A DNA stretch of 64,000 nucleotides from contig JBGAPF010000002.1 in NCBI GenBank assembly GCA_044221445.1, positions 124,001-188,000 on the forward strand. The letters run 5' to 3'. The stretch is from JBDHTS01 sp044221445 (lineage in GTDB: Bacteria > Pseudomonadota > Alphaproteobacteria > Micavibrionales > Micavibrionaceae). The position numbers and the translations under genes were made by a program. Positions 7,857 through 19,633 of the stretch are shown here, piece after piece (the first letter of the stretch is position 1; every line of letters begins with the position of its first letter). The notes below the pieces were generated by a model. It saw only the letters and a list, made by a program, of their open reading frames with translations, ran no database searches and was not told the DNA's origin.

Positions 7857-8182
7857 TATTCTGTTGCACGGGTATAACATCCGAGAAAGCCCGGCAGACA
7901 ATTGTCACCGGCGGCGCAAAAACCGCGGAGGATGTCCACCGGCTAAATGGTAAAAAAACTGAGTGCGGCGCTTGTCTCGTTGCATTCAATGCCATGGTTA
8001 TAATGCACAAAGCCAAGCAGGCCGTTCCTTTACCTCAGGATGTTTCGCCTCCTGATAGAGTCAATTCCCTCCTCGATCTCGCCGATCAATTCGCAGGAAG
8101 AATATGTGGCAGCGCGCCGCAATATGTTCACCGCATCTGCAGGCAGGCCCAAAACAGGCGGGACGCGTTAACCGCTGGATAG
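7853..8182 (+). CDS. Second Bfd-like protein with altered cysteine spacing
   Basis: 109 residues, starting inside the end of the previous gene. The first 55 residues follow the Bfd fold (GITSEKARQTI..., then ECGACLVAF), but the first cysteine pair is adjacent (C4-C5, FCCTGIT) instead of C-x-C. The second pair is the normal C38-x-x-C41. The C-terminal half (about 60-109) has no match I recognise. It could hold a [2Fe-2S] cluster with unusual ligation, or act as a regulatory partner of the first Bfd. The gene is real by its coupling to its neighbour; its function is inferred. Confidence 0.65.
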   Translation: MIFCCTGITSEKARQTIVTGGAKTAEDVHRLNGKKTECGACLVAFNAMVIMHKAKQAVPLPQDVSPPDRVNSLLDLADQFAGRICGSAPQYVHRICRQAQNRRDALTAG

Positions 8183-8265
8183 TTTTCTGAAATCCGTTGC
8201 CATTGCCTTTGCCCTGTGGCACCACTAGATCATTCTCATGGTTTTTACGCGGGGGATATCGCGCA

Positions 8266-8862
<597 letters not shown>

Positions 8863-8883
8863 GCTTTTTAAAAATTCTTAAAA

Positions 8884-8917
8884 ATGAAAGCCGCCTTGTG
8901 CGGCTTTCATTTTATTT
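8884..8917 (+). terminator. Rho-independent terminator after the cyclophilin gene
   Basis: Perfect 11-base stem ATGAAAGCCGC / GCGGCTTTCAT with loop CTTGT, followed by TTTTATTT. Confidence 0.9.
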
Positions 8918-8966
8918 AAGGTTATCTTCAGACTGTTTAGACATTCCAAGCTAAAAAGGCGGGCAG

Positions 8967-10610
8967 ATGATGAAAGAGTGGTGGCGCGGCGCGGTTTTTT
9001 ATCAGATTTATCCGCGCAGCTTCCTGGATTCGAATGGCGACGGGATCGGCGACCTGGCAGGCATCACGGAGAAACTGTCTTATGTCGCCTCTTTGGGCGT
9101 CGATGCGATCTGGTTGTCGCCCTTTTTCAAATCGCCGATGAAGGATTTCGGCTATGACGTGTCAGACTATAAAGCCGTCGATCCGATATTTGGCACTGTC
9201 AAGGATTTCGAATCCCTCCTCCGCCGCGCCCATGATCTCGGTCTGAAAGTCATCATAGACCAGGTGCTGAACCATACCTCCGACCAGCATGCGTGGTTTC
9301 AGGAAAGCCGTCTGAGCCGGGACAACACCAGGGCCGAATGGTATGTCTGGGCCGATCCGAAACCGGATGGCTCGCCGCCCAATAACTGGCAGGCGGTGTT
9401 CGGCGGTTCGTCCTGGCATTACGAGATCAGGCGCGGCCAGTATTACCTGCATAACTTTCTTCCTGAACAGCCCGACCTTAACCTGCGCAATCCTGACGTC
9501 CGTAAAGCCGTTCTGGAGGAATGCGCGTTTTGGCTGAAACTGGGCGTGGATGGATTCCGGCTCGATACGTCTAATTATTTCTTTCACGACGACAAGCTGC
9601 GCGATAATCCAGTCAACCCCGACGCCGTTGCGCCTGGCTTCAATATCGCCTTTCCAACGCCCTATACGATGCAGTTTCACGTCCACGACAAATCGCAGCC
9701 CGACAACGTTATGATGCTGCAGGATATTCGCAGGCTGATGGACAGCTACGATGACCGCATGACGGTAGGCGAGGTCGGCGACGAAACCATGGGCGTAAAA
9801 CTTTCCGCCCAATACACGGGCGGCGGAGACAAGCTGCATACCTGTTATAATTTCGACCTTCTCGGCGGCGATAAGCCAAGCGCCAAATATATACGCGCGG
9901 CGCTGGAGGAATATGACCGCCAGGAAATTGCAGACAGCTGGCCAAGCTGGGCGTTTTCAAACCATGACGTCCGGCGCGTGCTGTCCCGCTGGGGTCAGGA
10001 TTGCGGCTGCAATCCGCGCCTCGCTTCGGTCGTGACAGCGGCGCTTTGCGCCTTGCGCGGCAGTATCTTCCTGTATCAGGGCGAGGAACTTGGGTTGACT
10101 GACGCCGTCATTCCCTTTGACCGCATCCAGGATCCGTGGGGCAAATATCTTTATCCTTTATGGCAGGGGCGCGACGGATGCCGGACACCGATGCCATGGG
10201 ACGATAGCTCCTATGCAGGATTCAGCACGAACGAACCCTGGCTGCCGATAGCGTCGGCTCATATCGCCTGCAACGTAAAAACTCAGGAACAAAATCCGGA
10301 ATCGCCGCTGAATTTCTGCCGGGCTTTCTTAAAATGGCGAAAATCCGTGCCCGCATTGCTGACTGGCGCTCTTAAGTTCAGCGACGGGCCGGGCGACCTT
10401 CAACTATGCCTTACCCGCGAAGACAAAGGATCCAGGGCGCTTTGCCTGTTCAATTTTGATTCGAGTCCCGTTGTTATTGACATCGCTGAACCCTGGCAGG
10501 AAAAAAATATATTCAATGCAGGCGCGCAAACGGGATGGGCGGATTTTAAAAATGCCAAAGTCACCCTGCCTGCTCACGGACTTTACTGTGCGGAAATAAT
10601 TCACGCCTGA
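8967..10610 (+). CDS. GH13 alpha-glucosidase (oligo-1,6-glucosidase type)
   Basis: 547 residues, no signal peptide, so cytoplasmic. Starts WWRGAVFYQIYPRSF and DSNGDGIGDL, the typical opening of GH13 alpha-glucosidases and related trehalulose/sucrose enzymes. The TIM-barrel motifs are all present: DQVLNHTSDQH (region I), GFRLDTSN with the nucleophile Asp at about 199, TVGEVGD with the acid/base Glu at about 268, and FSNHDVRR with the transition-state Asp at about 333. Hydrolyses terminal alpha-glucosyl bonds in small sugars. No sugar transporter or regulator adjoins it. The first of two adjacent ATGs is used. Confidence 0.93.
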   Translation: MMKEWWRGAVFYQIYPRSFLDSNGDGIGDLAGITEKLSYVASLGVDAIWLSPFFKSPMKDFGYDVSDYKAVDPIFGTVKDFESLLRRAHDLGLKVIIDQVLNHTSDQHAWFQESRLSRDNTRAEWYVWADPKPDGSPPNNWQAVFGGSSWHYEIRRGQYYLHNFLPEQPDLNLRNPDVRKAVLEECAFWLKLGVDGFRLDTSNYFFHDDKLRDNPVNPDAVAPGFNIAFPTPYTMQFHVHDKSQPDNVMMLQDIRRLMDSYDDRMTVGEVGDETMGVKLSAQYTGGGDKLHTCYNFDLLGGDKPSAKYIRAALEEYDRQEIADSWPSWAFSNHDVRRVLSRWGQDCGCNPRLASVVTAALCALRGSIFLYQGEELGLTDAVIPFDRIQDPWGKYLYPLWQGRDGCRTPMPWDDSSYAGFSTNEPWLPIASAHIACNVKTQEQNPESPLNFCRAFLKWRKSVPALLTGALKFSDGPGDLQLCLTREDKGSRALCLFNFDSSPVVIDIAEPWQEKNIFNAGAQTGWADFKNAKVTLPAHGLYCAEIIHA

Positions 10611-10618
10611 AGTTTATA

Positions 10619-11290
10619 TTATTCAGAAATCTGAGGGGGCGGAACAGGCTTTTGCGGCTCTGAATCCTTCTCATGCGCCGCCTCAGCGTGAGGAGCCAGA
10701 ACTTTTACCGCCGCCAGGATACGATTGACGATCCGATTCAGTTTTTCGGCGTCGCGCAGCGGGTCGACCGTCTCGATATGCAGAATAGCGTCGATCTCAT
10801 CGAAGAAATACAGCACCGAAGCGTTCTTCATGCCGAACATCGAAAGCAGCGCGTCGAGCCGCAGGGGCGTCAAATATTCCTTCAGAAGGGTCTTGCTGCG
10901 TGTTCTTGCGATATAGTCCCCTGTCCATTTCTCATGCTCGGGCGTCACCATTTCCGGGAAGGACAGGTTGTCGATAAATTCCTTCATGCCTCCGGTGCCG
11001 ATGGCCGCCCCTGTCGGCAGCCCGCTGCCAAGCTCAAACTCGATCACCGAAAAATAACGCTCGCGGCGCATATCGTTGGTCTGCCGTGCATCGGAAAACA
11101 ATGACATGCGGAAACCGCCGATCGTTCCCCTGACCGTAGCGGAGTCAAGAAAGCGGAGGGTCTTGTATTCCATCTTATGCTTGCGGGCGAACGCGGCCCA
11201 GGCCTGCTTCTGCTGCCACAGAATGACCGATGACCAGCCGAAGACGCCGAGAATGAACGCCGACGCTAGAATCCAGAGAAATATCCACAT
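10619..11290 (-). CDS. Hypothetical membrane-anchored protein
   Basis: 223 residues, not recognised. An N-terminal membrane segment (IFLWILASAFILGVFGWSSV, about 3-22) is followed by a soluble domain with charged helices. The tail is Pro/Lys/Glu-rich (about 200-223). Topology suggests a cytoplasmic or periplasmic domain tethered to the inner membrane. It is convergent with the glucosidase gene (8 bases between the ends) and divergent from the glycosyltransferase-like gene. Confidence 0.7.
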   Translation of the reverse strand: MWIFLWILASAFILGVFGWSSVILWQQKQAWAAFARKHKMEYKTLRFLDSATVRGTIGGFRMSLFSDARQTNDMRRERYFSVIEFELGSGLPTGAAIGTGGMKEFIDNLSFPEMVTPEHEKWTGDYIARTRSKTLLKEYLTPLRLDALLSMFGMKNASVLYFFDEIDAILHIETVDPLRDAEKLNRIVNRILAAVKVLAPHAEAAHEKDSEPQKPVPPPQISE

Positions 11291-11368
11291 ACACCGGCAA
11301 TCCTGTTTAACCTGTTGTGATTTTAGCTTAAACTCCAGCGAAGGGGAGAACTGTTTTTAACTTTATTC

Positions 11369-12271
11369 ATGAATATCCTTCACATCGCCGGTCCAGACAT
11401 TGACGATTACAGGCGCGGCCAGTTGGTGCGTATGGCCCTGCTATACCGCGATCTAGGCTTCGGCCAGATGCTGGTCGTCCCTCATGACACTGGCCCTGAT
11501 ACTTTTCCTGGCCTTGAAAGCGTTCGCCGCCGCCCCCATAGATTCAAGGGGCTGTTCGACCTTAAAGGGTTGGCTACATTGACAAAAGATGTCGAAAGCT
11601 TCGGGCCGCATATCGTCCAGTCTCACTCCCCTGCCGCATTGGCGCTGGTGGCCGGTGGGCTGAAGAATTGGGGAAACCGCCATGTTTCCTTCGCCGGTTT
11701 CCCGCCAGGCGCGTCGCTTTACCTGGACCGGGCCGACGCGCCGGCGTTGATCGACCCCGCTTTGCTGACACCTCTGCCCAGGACGACCGTACCGGTCTTT
11801 ACGATAGGAACGGCCGCGCCCCACGGACTGCCGGAAGCCTTCGACATGCTGCTGCAGGCGCTTCGGGAAATCCCGGGAGTGCGGCTGGATCTTTGCGCCG
11901 ATCCTGCTGGGTCCACGGAAGCTGTCGCTCTCGCTTCGCGTCGAAAGATGCAGGACAGGATGGATGTCAGGCTCTGGCCTGGATCGGCCCGCTCGTTTTT
12001 CGCGTCGCTGGATTTGTATGTCGTTTTGCCGGGGTTATGGCCGGACGTCGCCGTGCCGGGCGCGTGGGCTGCGGACGTGCCGGTGCTCGATGGTCCGGCA
12101 TCTGTTATGGAATGGCGGAAAGCGGTCGCCCAGCTGGTGAATGAGCCGGATGCGCGCACGGCCCTGATCCATCAGGGTCGTGGCGAGCGCCAGGCGGTGG
12201 CGACAGGACCGGACGCGGTCGCGCCTTACTTGCGCGCCTACATAACCCTGCTGGATCGGCATGCGGCCTGA
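11369..12271 (+). CDS. Glycosyltransferase-4-like protein, reduced
   Basis: 300 residues. MNILHIAGPD plus PHIVQSHSPAALALVAGGL recall the N-terminal Rossmann domain of family 4 glycosyltransferases. The second half has a weak match to the donor-binding domain (VFTIGTAAPHG..FDMLLQALREIPGVRLDL, read in parts). The protein is shorter than the usual 350-400 residues, and the conserved E-x7-E donor motif is not obvious. It may be a divergent or inactive transferase acting on cell-surface sugars. Confidence 0.5.
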   Translation: MNILHIAGPDIDDYRRGQLVRMALLYRDLGFGQMLVVPHDTGPDTFPGLESVRRRPHRFKGLFDLKGLATLTKDVESFGPHIVQSHSPAALALVAGGLKNWGNRHVSFAGFPPGASLYLDRADAPALIDPALLTPLPRTTVPVFTIGTAAPHGLPEAFDMLLQALREIPGVRLDLCADPAGSTEAVALASRRKMQDRMDVRLWPGSARSFFASLDLYVVLPGLWPDVAVPGAWAADVPVLDGPASVMEWRKAVAQLVNEPDARTALIHQGRGERQAVATGPDAVAPYLRAYITLLDRHAA

Positions 12272-12508
12272 TTACGCGGTGATAAGGCCTTCCAGGGCGT
12301 CCGCGCTCGCGATCAGGTCGCGATCGATGCTGGCTACGATGGCCGCTATCGCGCCGGCCACCACCGCCTCCCCCTCATTCACTCCGTTGATGTGGATCAG
12401 CGCCTGAAGATGCGCCAGGTTCTGCCGGCACCGCTCAAGCCCCAGACGGCAGATAAAGCACAGGTTTTCCTGTGACAGGTCTTTCTTTTTCACTGTGTCC
12501 CCACACAT
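12272..12508 (-). CDS. Small hypothetical protein with a CxxC motif
   Basis: 78 residues from the ATG at 12508, or 73 from a GTG at 12493 that has a better-placed GGGGA. The N-terminal third carries CFICRLGLERC, a possible metal-binding or redox motif. The rest is Ala/Ile-rich and probably helical. Ends immediately against the stop of the glycosyltransferase-like gene on the other strand. Function unknown. Confidence 0.5.
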   Translation of the reverse strand: MCGDTVKKKDLSQENLCFICRLGLERCRQNLAHLQALIHINGVNEGEAVVAGAIAAIVASIDRDLIASADALEGLITA

Positions 12509-12614
12509 TATTTTTCATAGAAACGAAACCTATGATGGCATGTGGAAAAGGGTCAAGATATAAATGACACCCTATACTTCTGGATACACCTTATAAACAA
12601 CACAATTATAGGAA

Positions 12615-13844
12615 TTACGCCGCCTCTGTCGCATGCACACGCGTGGCAAAACGTTCCTCGCTGATAGAGTCGGCGACGGCGGCGGTGTCGCGGCCTTCAT
12701 GGTCGGCGCGGGCGAAGACCTCCCGCAGGACGTCGTGAATGCGGGAGACTCGGTCGAGGATGCCCTGATGCGTCGGGACCGGATAACGGTCCGGGTGGGC
12801 CTGCCACAGATACTGTTCGCCAACGCAGATGACCCCGCCCGCGTTGATCACATAGTCCGGCGCGTAAAGAACGCCCTTTGCCTGAAGCATGGCGGCGTGG
12901 CGTGGCGATGCCAGCACGTTGTTGGCGCAGCCGGCGACGATCCGGGCTTTCAGCTTCGGGATGGTCAGGTCGTTCATGTCCGCCCCGCCCGCGCATGGCG
13001 CGAACACATCGGCCTCTTCCGCGATGATGGCTGCGGAGGTAACAATTTTGGCATCGTATCGATGGGCGAGCGCCGCGAGACGCAGCTGGGCCGCTTCATG
13101 GCCGTCCCTGTCGGAAACGGTCAGCACCGCGCCCAGCTCGTGCAGCAAGCGGCACAGCTCGCCGCCGACCGCGCCCGCCGCGCCCTTGACCGCGACGCGG
13201 ACGCCTTTCAGGTCAGTGCGTTTCATTTTATATTCGACCGCCGCCCGGATGCCTTCGAGCGTGCCATGAGCGGTATAGGGCGACGGATTGGCGCCCGGCA
13301 GGGTTTTAAGGTCGAACCCGGCCGGCAGATGCGATGCGGCTGGCGTTTTTGTCAGCGGTATGCCGCAGACATAGGACGTTTCCCCGAGGACGATCTCCAT
13401 ATCCTTTTCCGTCGTGTTCATGTCCTCGGCGGTCACATACAAACCGTTCAGGATCTGGACTGCCCTGCCCAGCGCGGCGATCATGTCCCGTGTCGGCTTT
13501 TCCAGTCCGGCGGGGCCCGCGATGACCGCCTTGCCGCCCCCGAGATCCAAACCCGCCAGCGCGTTTTTATACGTCATGCCGCGTGCGAGGCGCAGCACGT
13601 CCGTGATCGCGTCGCCATGGCTCGCGTAATCGGCTCGGTAGCGGCATCCGCCGAGCGCCGGGCCGCGATTGGTGTTGTGTACGGCGATAAAAGCCGTAAA
13701 GGCGATCGAGGGATCGTGCGCGAAGACCACTTTTTCATGGCCGCTATATTCCGGGTTGGCATCGAAGCGGCTGTCCTGGCTTTTCCCAGACAGGATATCG
13801 GTAATATTTTCGACGGTCAGTATTCCCATGGTGTGGACGGTCAT
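12615..13844 (-). CDS. Leucine dehydrogenase-like amino acid dehydrogenase
   Basis: 409 residues. NTNRGPALGGCRY (about 57-69) and LARGMTYKNALAGLDLGGGK (about 86-105) are the substrate and catalytic-lysine motifs of the Glu/Leu/Phe/Val dehydrogenase family. VKGAAGAVGGELCRLL (about 220) is the NAD-binding loop of the second domain. Catalyses reversible oxidative deamination of branched-chain amino acids to 2-keto acids. The leucine-type branch is favoured by the GGCR and AEDMNTT motifs, but valine or phenylalanine preference cannot be excluded. A second ATG six codons in (13829) is an equally good start. Confidence 0.88.
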   Translation of the reverse strand: MTVHTMGILTVENITDILSGKSQDSRFDANPEYSGHEKVVFAHDPSIAFTAFIAVHNTNRGPALGGCRYRADYASHGDAITDVLRLARGMTYKNALAGLDLGGGKAVIAGPAGLEKPTRDMIAALGRAVQILNGLYVTAEDMNTTEKDMEIVLGETSYVCGIPLTKTPAASHLPAGFDLKTLPGANPSPYTAHGTLEGIRAAVEYKMKRTDLKGVRVAVKGAAGAVGGELCRLLHELGAVLTVSDRDGHEAAQLRLAALAHRYDAKIVTSAAIIAEEADVFAPCAGGADMNDLTIPKLKARIVAGCANNVLASPRHAAMLQAKGVLYAPDYVINAGGVICVGEQYLWQAHPDRYPVPTHQGILDRVSRIHDVLREVFARADHEGRDTAAVADSISEERFATRVHATEAA

Positions 13845-14054
13845 TCAAGCGCCTCCCGCTTCAAAATATTGCACTGCAACGCATTGATAAAAAACATTTT
13901 TACAGGAATATCTATTTTATAGCATCATCGTTAAAAGCGTATCCGGATTTTGATGGGATTTAGAAATTAAACATTCATATCAAAATAAAATCATAAGACA
14001 GAATTTAGGATTTGTTTTTGTACATTTTGAGAAATAAAATTACGCACATCCTCA

Positions 14055-14561
14055 TTAAGGTTTTGGTGAGGGCTGATTTAATGACGTACCGATTTCTGCA
14101 TTTAAGCTTTCAGCCTGCATAATAGCCCGCTTCGCCCATGCTTTCGCTCTTTCCCCACCAGGGTCTGTCACATGAAGCGTTGCCAGAAGGCTGGCCGCTT
14201 TGCCGGTCAGTTCAGGATCGTTTGGATCCGTATGACCGTTTATTCCGAACGCAAAATCGTCAAGCTGGGCGCCAAAGTATTCACTGGGGGTCAGAATACC
14301 GTCGGCAATAAGGCCCCAGTATACCTCCAGTTCGCGTTCCGCACCGACTGGAAGATGAACATGTCTCTCAGGATGGTTTTTTATATCTGCAAACTGCTTT
14401 TCTCTGTAATCAAGCTCCGCTTTTGGGATAATGAGATTTGTCTGTCCCTTGACGGCGTCGGCCTGAGCGGTCAAAACATCCACGGGCGTAACGCTAGATC
14501 CTGCCACAGCGGTAAAAGCGGGCGCCATCGCCGCAAGAGCCATTACGTTTGAACGTATCAT
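14055..14561 (-). CDS. Secreted protein of unknown function, paralog A
   Basis: 168 residues with an N-terminal signal-like segment (MIRSNVMALAAMAPAFTAVA). Not recognised as a known family. It aligns with the next gene upstream on the same strand: ELEVYWGLIADGILTPSEYF here against DLEVWQIINDGDFTGPESFG there, and ERAKAWAKRAIMQAESLN against QRAATWAKFSVMNGEAVK. The two are therefore tandem duplicates separated by 42 bases. AT-richer than the region. Likely periplasmic, mainly helical. Confidence 0.65.
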   Translation of the reverse strand: MIRSNVMALAAMAPAFTAVAGSSVTPVDVLTAQADAVKGQTNLIIPKAELDYREKQFADIKNHPERHVHLPVGAERELEVYWGLIADGILTPSEYFGAQLDDFAFGINGHTDPNDPELTGKAASLLATLHVTDPGGERAKAWAKRAIMQAESLNAEIGTSLNQPSPKP

Positions 14562-14603
14562 CCTTGTTGATACCTTTTAGAACTGCTGACTTTGAATTAC
14601 AGG

Positions 14604-15128
14604 TTATTGCGGTGCTGGCGAAGAAGGCTGCCTCACTGGGCCGGAATCCTTTTCATTTTTTACTGCTTCACCATTCATTACGGAGAATTTTGCCCAGGTA
14701 GCCGCCCTTTGACCATCCGCATCAGGTATGGCGAGCTCTTTCAGAAGTTTACCGGCTTCCGTTATCAATGTCTCATCATTTGCACCTGGAGCATCGGCTA
14801 CATCGCTCTGAATGATATCAAGGCTGTGACCAAAAGATTCCGGGCCCGTGAAATCTCCATCATTTATAATCTGCCAAACTTCCAAATCACGCATTTTTGC
14901 GTTCAGAGACATGGAAGAATATGGCCCTATATTCCGGGCCATCTCAGCCTGGATTTTATCGAGCTGCTCTTGATCAATAATAACTGTCAACTGGTTTGCA
15001 ATTTTATTGGCCTGTTCACGCATCATGGTAATAGCCCCCATTCTTTGAAAGGGATCCAGAGGCTTTTCAGACACATCCGTTAATAAAGGCGATACCGCTG
15101 TGGCGGCCAGCAAACCCATGCGGATCAT
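14604..15128 (-). CDS. Secreted protein of unknown function, paralog B
   Basis: 174 residues, homologous to the gene that follows it at 14055-14561. The short N-terminal hydrophobic stretch (MIRMGLLAATAVSPLL) is a probable signal. The conserved core lies in the second half (LEVWQIINDGDFTGPESF and AATWAKFSVMNGEAVK). The C-terminal tail is Pro/Ser-rich. First gene of the pair, divergent from the LprI-like gene with a 221-base AT-rich spacer. Function unknown; the duplication implies the product matters, for example as an assembly or as variants. Confidence 0.65.
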   Translation of the reverse strand: MIRMGLLAATAVSPLLTDVSEKPLDPFQRMGAITMMREQANKIANQLTVIIDQEQLDKIQAEMARNIGPYSSMSLNAKMRDLEVWQIINDGDFTGPESFGHSLDIIQSDVADAPGANDETLITEAGKLLKELAIPDADGQRAATWAKFSVMNGEAVKNEKDSGPVRQPSSPAPQ

Positions 15129-15281
15129 TACTCACACCTCACATTTAGACATAAACAAGTTTAACAAGGTCTATTCATTCAAGTCAATATAAGCATAAAG
15201 TTATTTTATATCATGCGCTTATGCCAAAGCATGCCAAAAAGAAAGGTGTATTCTTTAAAGATTAAGTACTTTTTCCATGAT

Positions 15282-15310
15282 TTGATCCGCCCTAAAATTC
15301 AAGGTATAGT
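15282..15310 (+). promoter_or_regulatory. Sigma-70-type promoter for the LprI-like gene
   Basis: TTGATC (15282-15287), a 17-base spacer and TATAGT (15305-15310), 40 bases before the ATG at 15350. The rest of the 15129-15349 gap is AT-rich with no further feature seen. Confidence 0.6.
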
Positions 15311-15349
15311 CTTGCCATTCAACAGGTTTCACAAGGGTCTGACAGAACA

Positions 15350-15928
15350 ATGACATCGATGCACCGCGCCAGATTTTTTACCGCCGCGCTGACCGCCCTG
15401 GCGGTTTTATGTTTTTATGGTTCCTCTGCAAGCGCCCAGGACGCTGCGCCCGCGATGCCTGAAATGGCCGCGCCGATCGATATCATGCCGCTGCCCAGCT
15501 ACATGCCGGTGGATGAACCCATGCCGGAGGCCGAAGCCATGCCCGTTGCGCCGGTTGAGGCTGTACCGCCCGCGCCGAAAGTCGCCGCCCCGGCCCCCGC
15601 GCTCGAAGATCCCATAAAGGCCTGCCGCGACGCGAACGTGGATGAAGGCTATGTCCGCTTATGCCTGGCCAGAAAACATGAGGCCGCTTTCGCCGAACTC
15701 AAAAAAACCGAGGACGCCGCACTGCAGGCCGCCCGCGCCGGCGGGAAGGACTGGCACGCGGAGAGTAAAAAAGCGCAGGGCATCGCCAACAGCGCCATGG
15801 CGTTCGAGACGTTCTTGGTCTCCGAATGCCAGCAGCATGCAGGCGACAACGAGGATGCTGCGAACGCAGTCACCGGCTGCGAGATTCAGGTCGCGCAGAT
15901 GCGTATCGCTATGCTGAAACAGCCCTGA
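15350..15928 (+). CDS. Secreted protein with LprI/DUF1311-like C-terminal domain
   Basis: 192 residues. The signal peptide (FFTAALTALAVLCFYGSSASAQ) is followed by a Pro/Ala/Met-rich linker (about 30-85), then a domain with cysteines at about 90, 102, 163 and 178. The pattern is C...CL, helix, W-x-A...SEC, then GCEIQVAQMRIAML. It resembles the lysozyme-inhibitor LprI N-terminal family (DUF1311), in which paired cysteines form disulfides in the periplasm. A role against lysozyme is only inferred from the family. Confidence 0.55.
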   Translation: MTSMHRARFFTAALTALAVLCFYGSSASAQDAAPAMPEMAAPIDIMPLPSYMPVDEPMPEAEAMPVAPVEAVPPAPKVAAPAPALEDPIKACRDANVDEGYVRLCLARKHEAAFAELKKTEDAALQAARAGGKDWHAESKKAQGIANSAMAFETFLVSECQQHAGDNEDAANAVTGCEIQVAQMRIAMLKQP

Positions 15929-16019
15929 AGGCGAGGTTAGGGTACTTTGCTCTGAAGCCTTGAAATAAACCGATGGCGTCTATACATCATTGAGCCAGAC
16001 AAAAGGCTTATTTTAAAAC

Positions 16020-18878
<2,859 letters not shown>

Positions 18879-18949
18879 AAACAACAAAAGCTTGCATCAG
18901 GATTAAAGTTATGTTAAGAATTACATAAAATTATTTGAGGAGAATAACA

Positions 18950-19255
18950 ATGGCTTTTGTTGAGAGCGCTTTGGCTTCCTTTAAGAAAGCTGCTATTTAT
19001 TATGGTGTGGGTGTTTCTGCTGTGGCAGGAGTACAAACTATTAATGACGCTCCCCGCGAAGGGCAAGCAGCAAAAGTTTTTGCGCAAAATGCGATTTCTG
19101 ATATAGCTTTTACTGGAGCAGTGGCGAAGTTAGGAATTGTTTACGTAGCCGAAACTCTTGGTGATATTGGAGTGGAAGGTTATAAAGCTGCTGCCCCGGC
19201 AGGTAGTGCTCCCAAGGGTGGAATAGCAGCCCAAAAACTAACTCCTACCTCATAA
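18950..19255 (+). CDS. Small AT-rich hypothetical protein
   Basis: 101 residues from an ATG 7 bases after GAGGAG; the upstream in-frame TTG at 18935 is less likely. Ala/Gly/Val-rich with two moderately hydrophobic stretches (AIYYGVGVSAVAGV at about 14-27, and FTGAVAKLGIVYVAETLG at about 50-67). Not recognised. Codon use is clearly more AT-rich than uvrA. Single gene followed by its own terminator, so probably expressed independently. Confidence 0.6.
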   Translation: MAFVESALASFKKAAIYYGVGVSAVAGVQTINDAPREGQAAKVFAQNAISDIAFTGAVAKLGIVYVAETLGDIGVEGYKAAAPAGSAPKGGIAAQKLTPTS

Positions 19256-19271
19256 GATTTTAGACGCCAAA

Positions 19272-19298
19272 GGCTGTCCCTTACTGGACAGGCTTTTT
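19272..19298 (+). terminator. Rho-independent terminator
   Basis: Stem GGCTGTCC / GGACAGGC (one mismatch) with loop CTTACT and a TTTTT run, 17 bases after the stop of the small AT-rich gene. Confidence 0.7.
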
Positions 19299-19335
19299 GA
19301 TTCGCGCTATGACTTTGCCCTTCCCCTTGTCCCGT

Positions 19336-19419
19336 GCGGGTGTGGCGGAACGGTAGACGCGCCTGACTCAAAATCAGGTATCGAAAGATGTGGGGGTTCG
19401 AGTCCCTTCACCCGCACCA
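19336..19419 (+). tRNA. tRNA-Leu (anticodon CAA)
   Basis: 84 bases including an encoded CCA. Acceptor stem GCGGGTG / CACCCGC. Anticodon stem-loop CCTGA-CTCAAAA-TCAGG gives CAA, reading TTG leucine codons. The long variable arm (ATC-GAAA-GAT) is typical of class II tRNA-Leu. The T-arm loop is TTCGAGT. Confidence 0.95.
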
Positions 19420-19567
19420 GCTTCCTTTATGTCCTGCCTGTCTTAAGCCAGGCAAAATTTTCCGCCAGACTTCGGTCCTTTGGAAGCCAAAGGCACTATC
19501 TGCCTGAGCCGGGCTGGCGAATAACTCGCAAAACATTGTTTCCGCTGATAATTTTTATCCACACCTC

Positions 19568-19584
19568 TTGGCATGCCCTTCGCA
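19568..19584 (+). promoter_or_regulatory. Sigma-54 promoter of the flgI operon
   Basis: TTGGCATG-CCCT-TCGCA matches TTGGCACG-N4-TTGCA with the invariant GG (19570-19571) and GC (19582-19583) ten bases apart. Transcription would start near 19595, about 40 bases before flgI. The remaining part of the 19420-19633 gap has a small hairpin GCCTG...CAGGC (19436-19453), perhaps the tRNA terminator. Confidence 0.75.
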
Positions 19585-19633
19585 ACGGTTTCTTCGGGAG
19601 AATGTCTCCCTGTAACTGGAATATGGCAAAAAG

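Noticed and set aside
15929..16019. LexA-controlled SOS box before uvrA
   Set aside because: No GTTC-N7-GTTC or GAAC-N7-GTTC pattern was found in the spacer.
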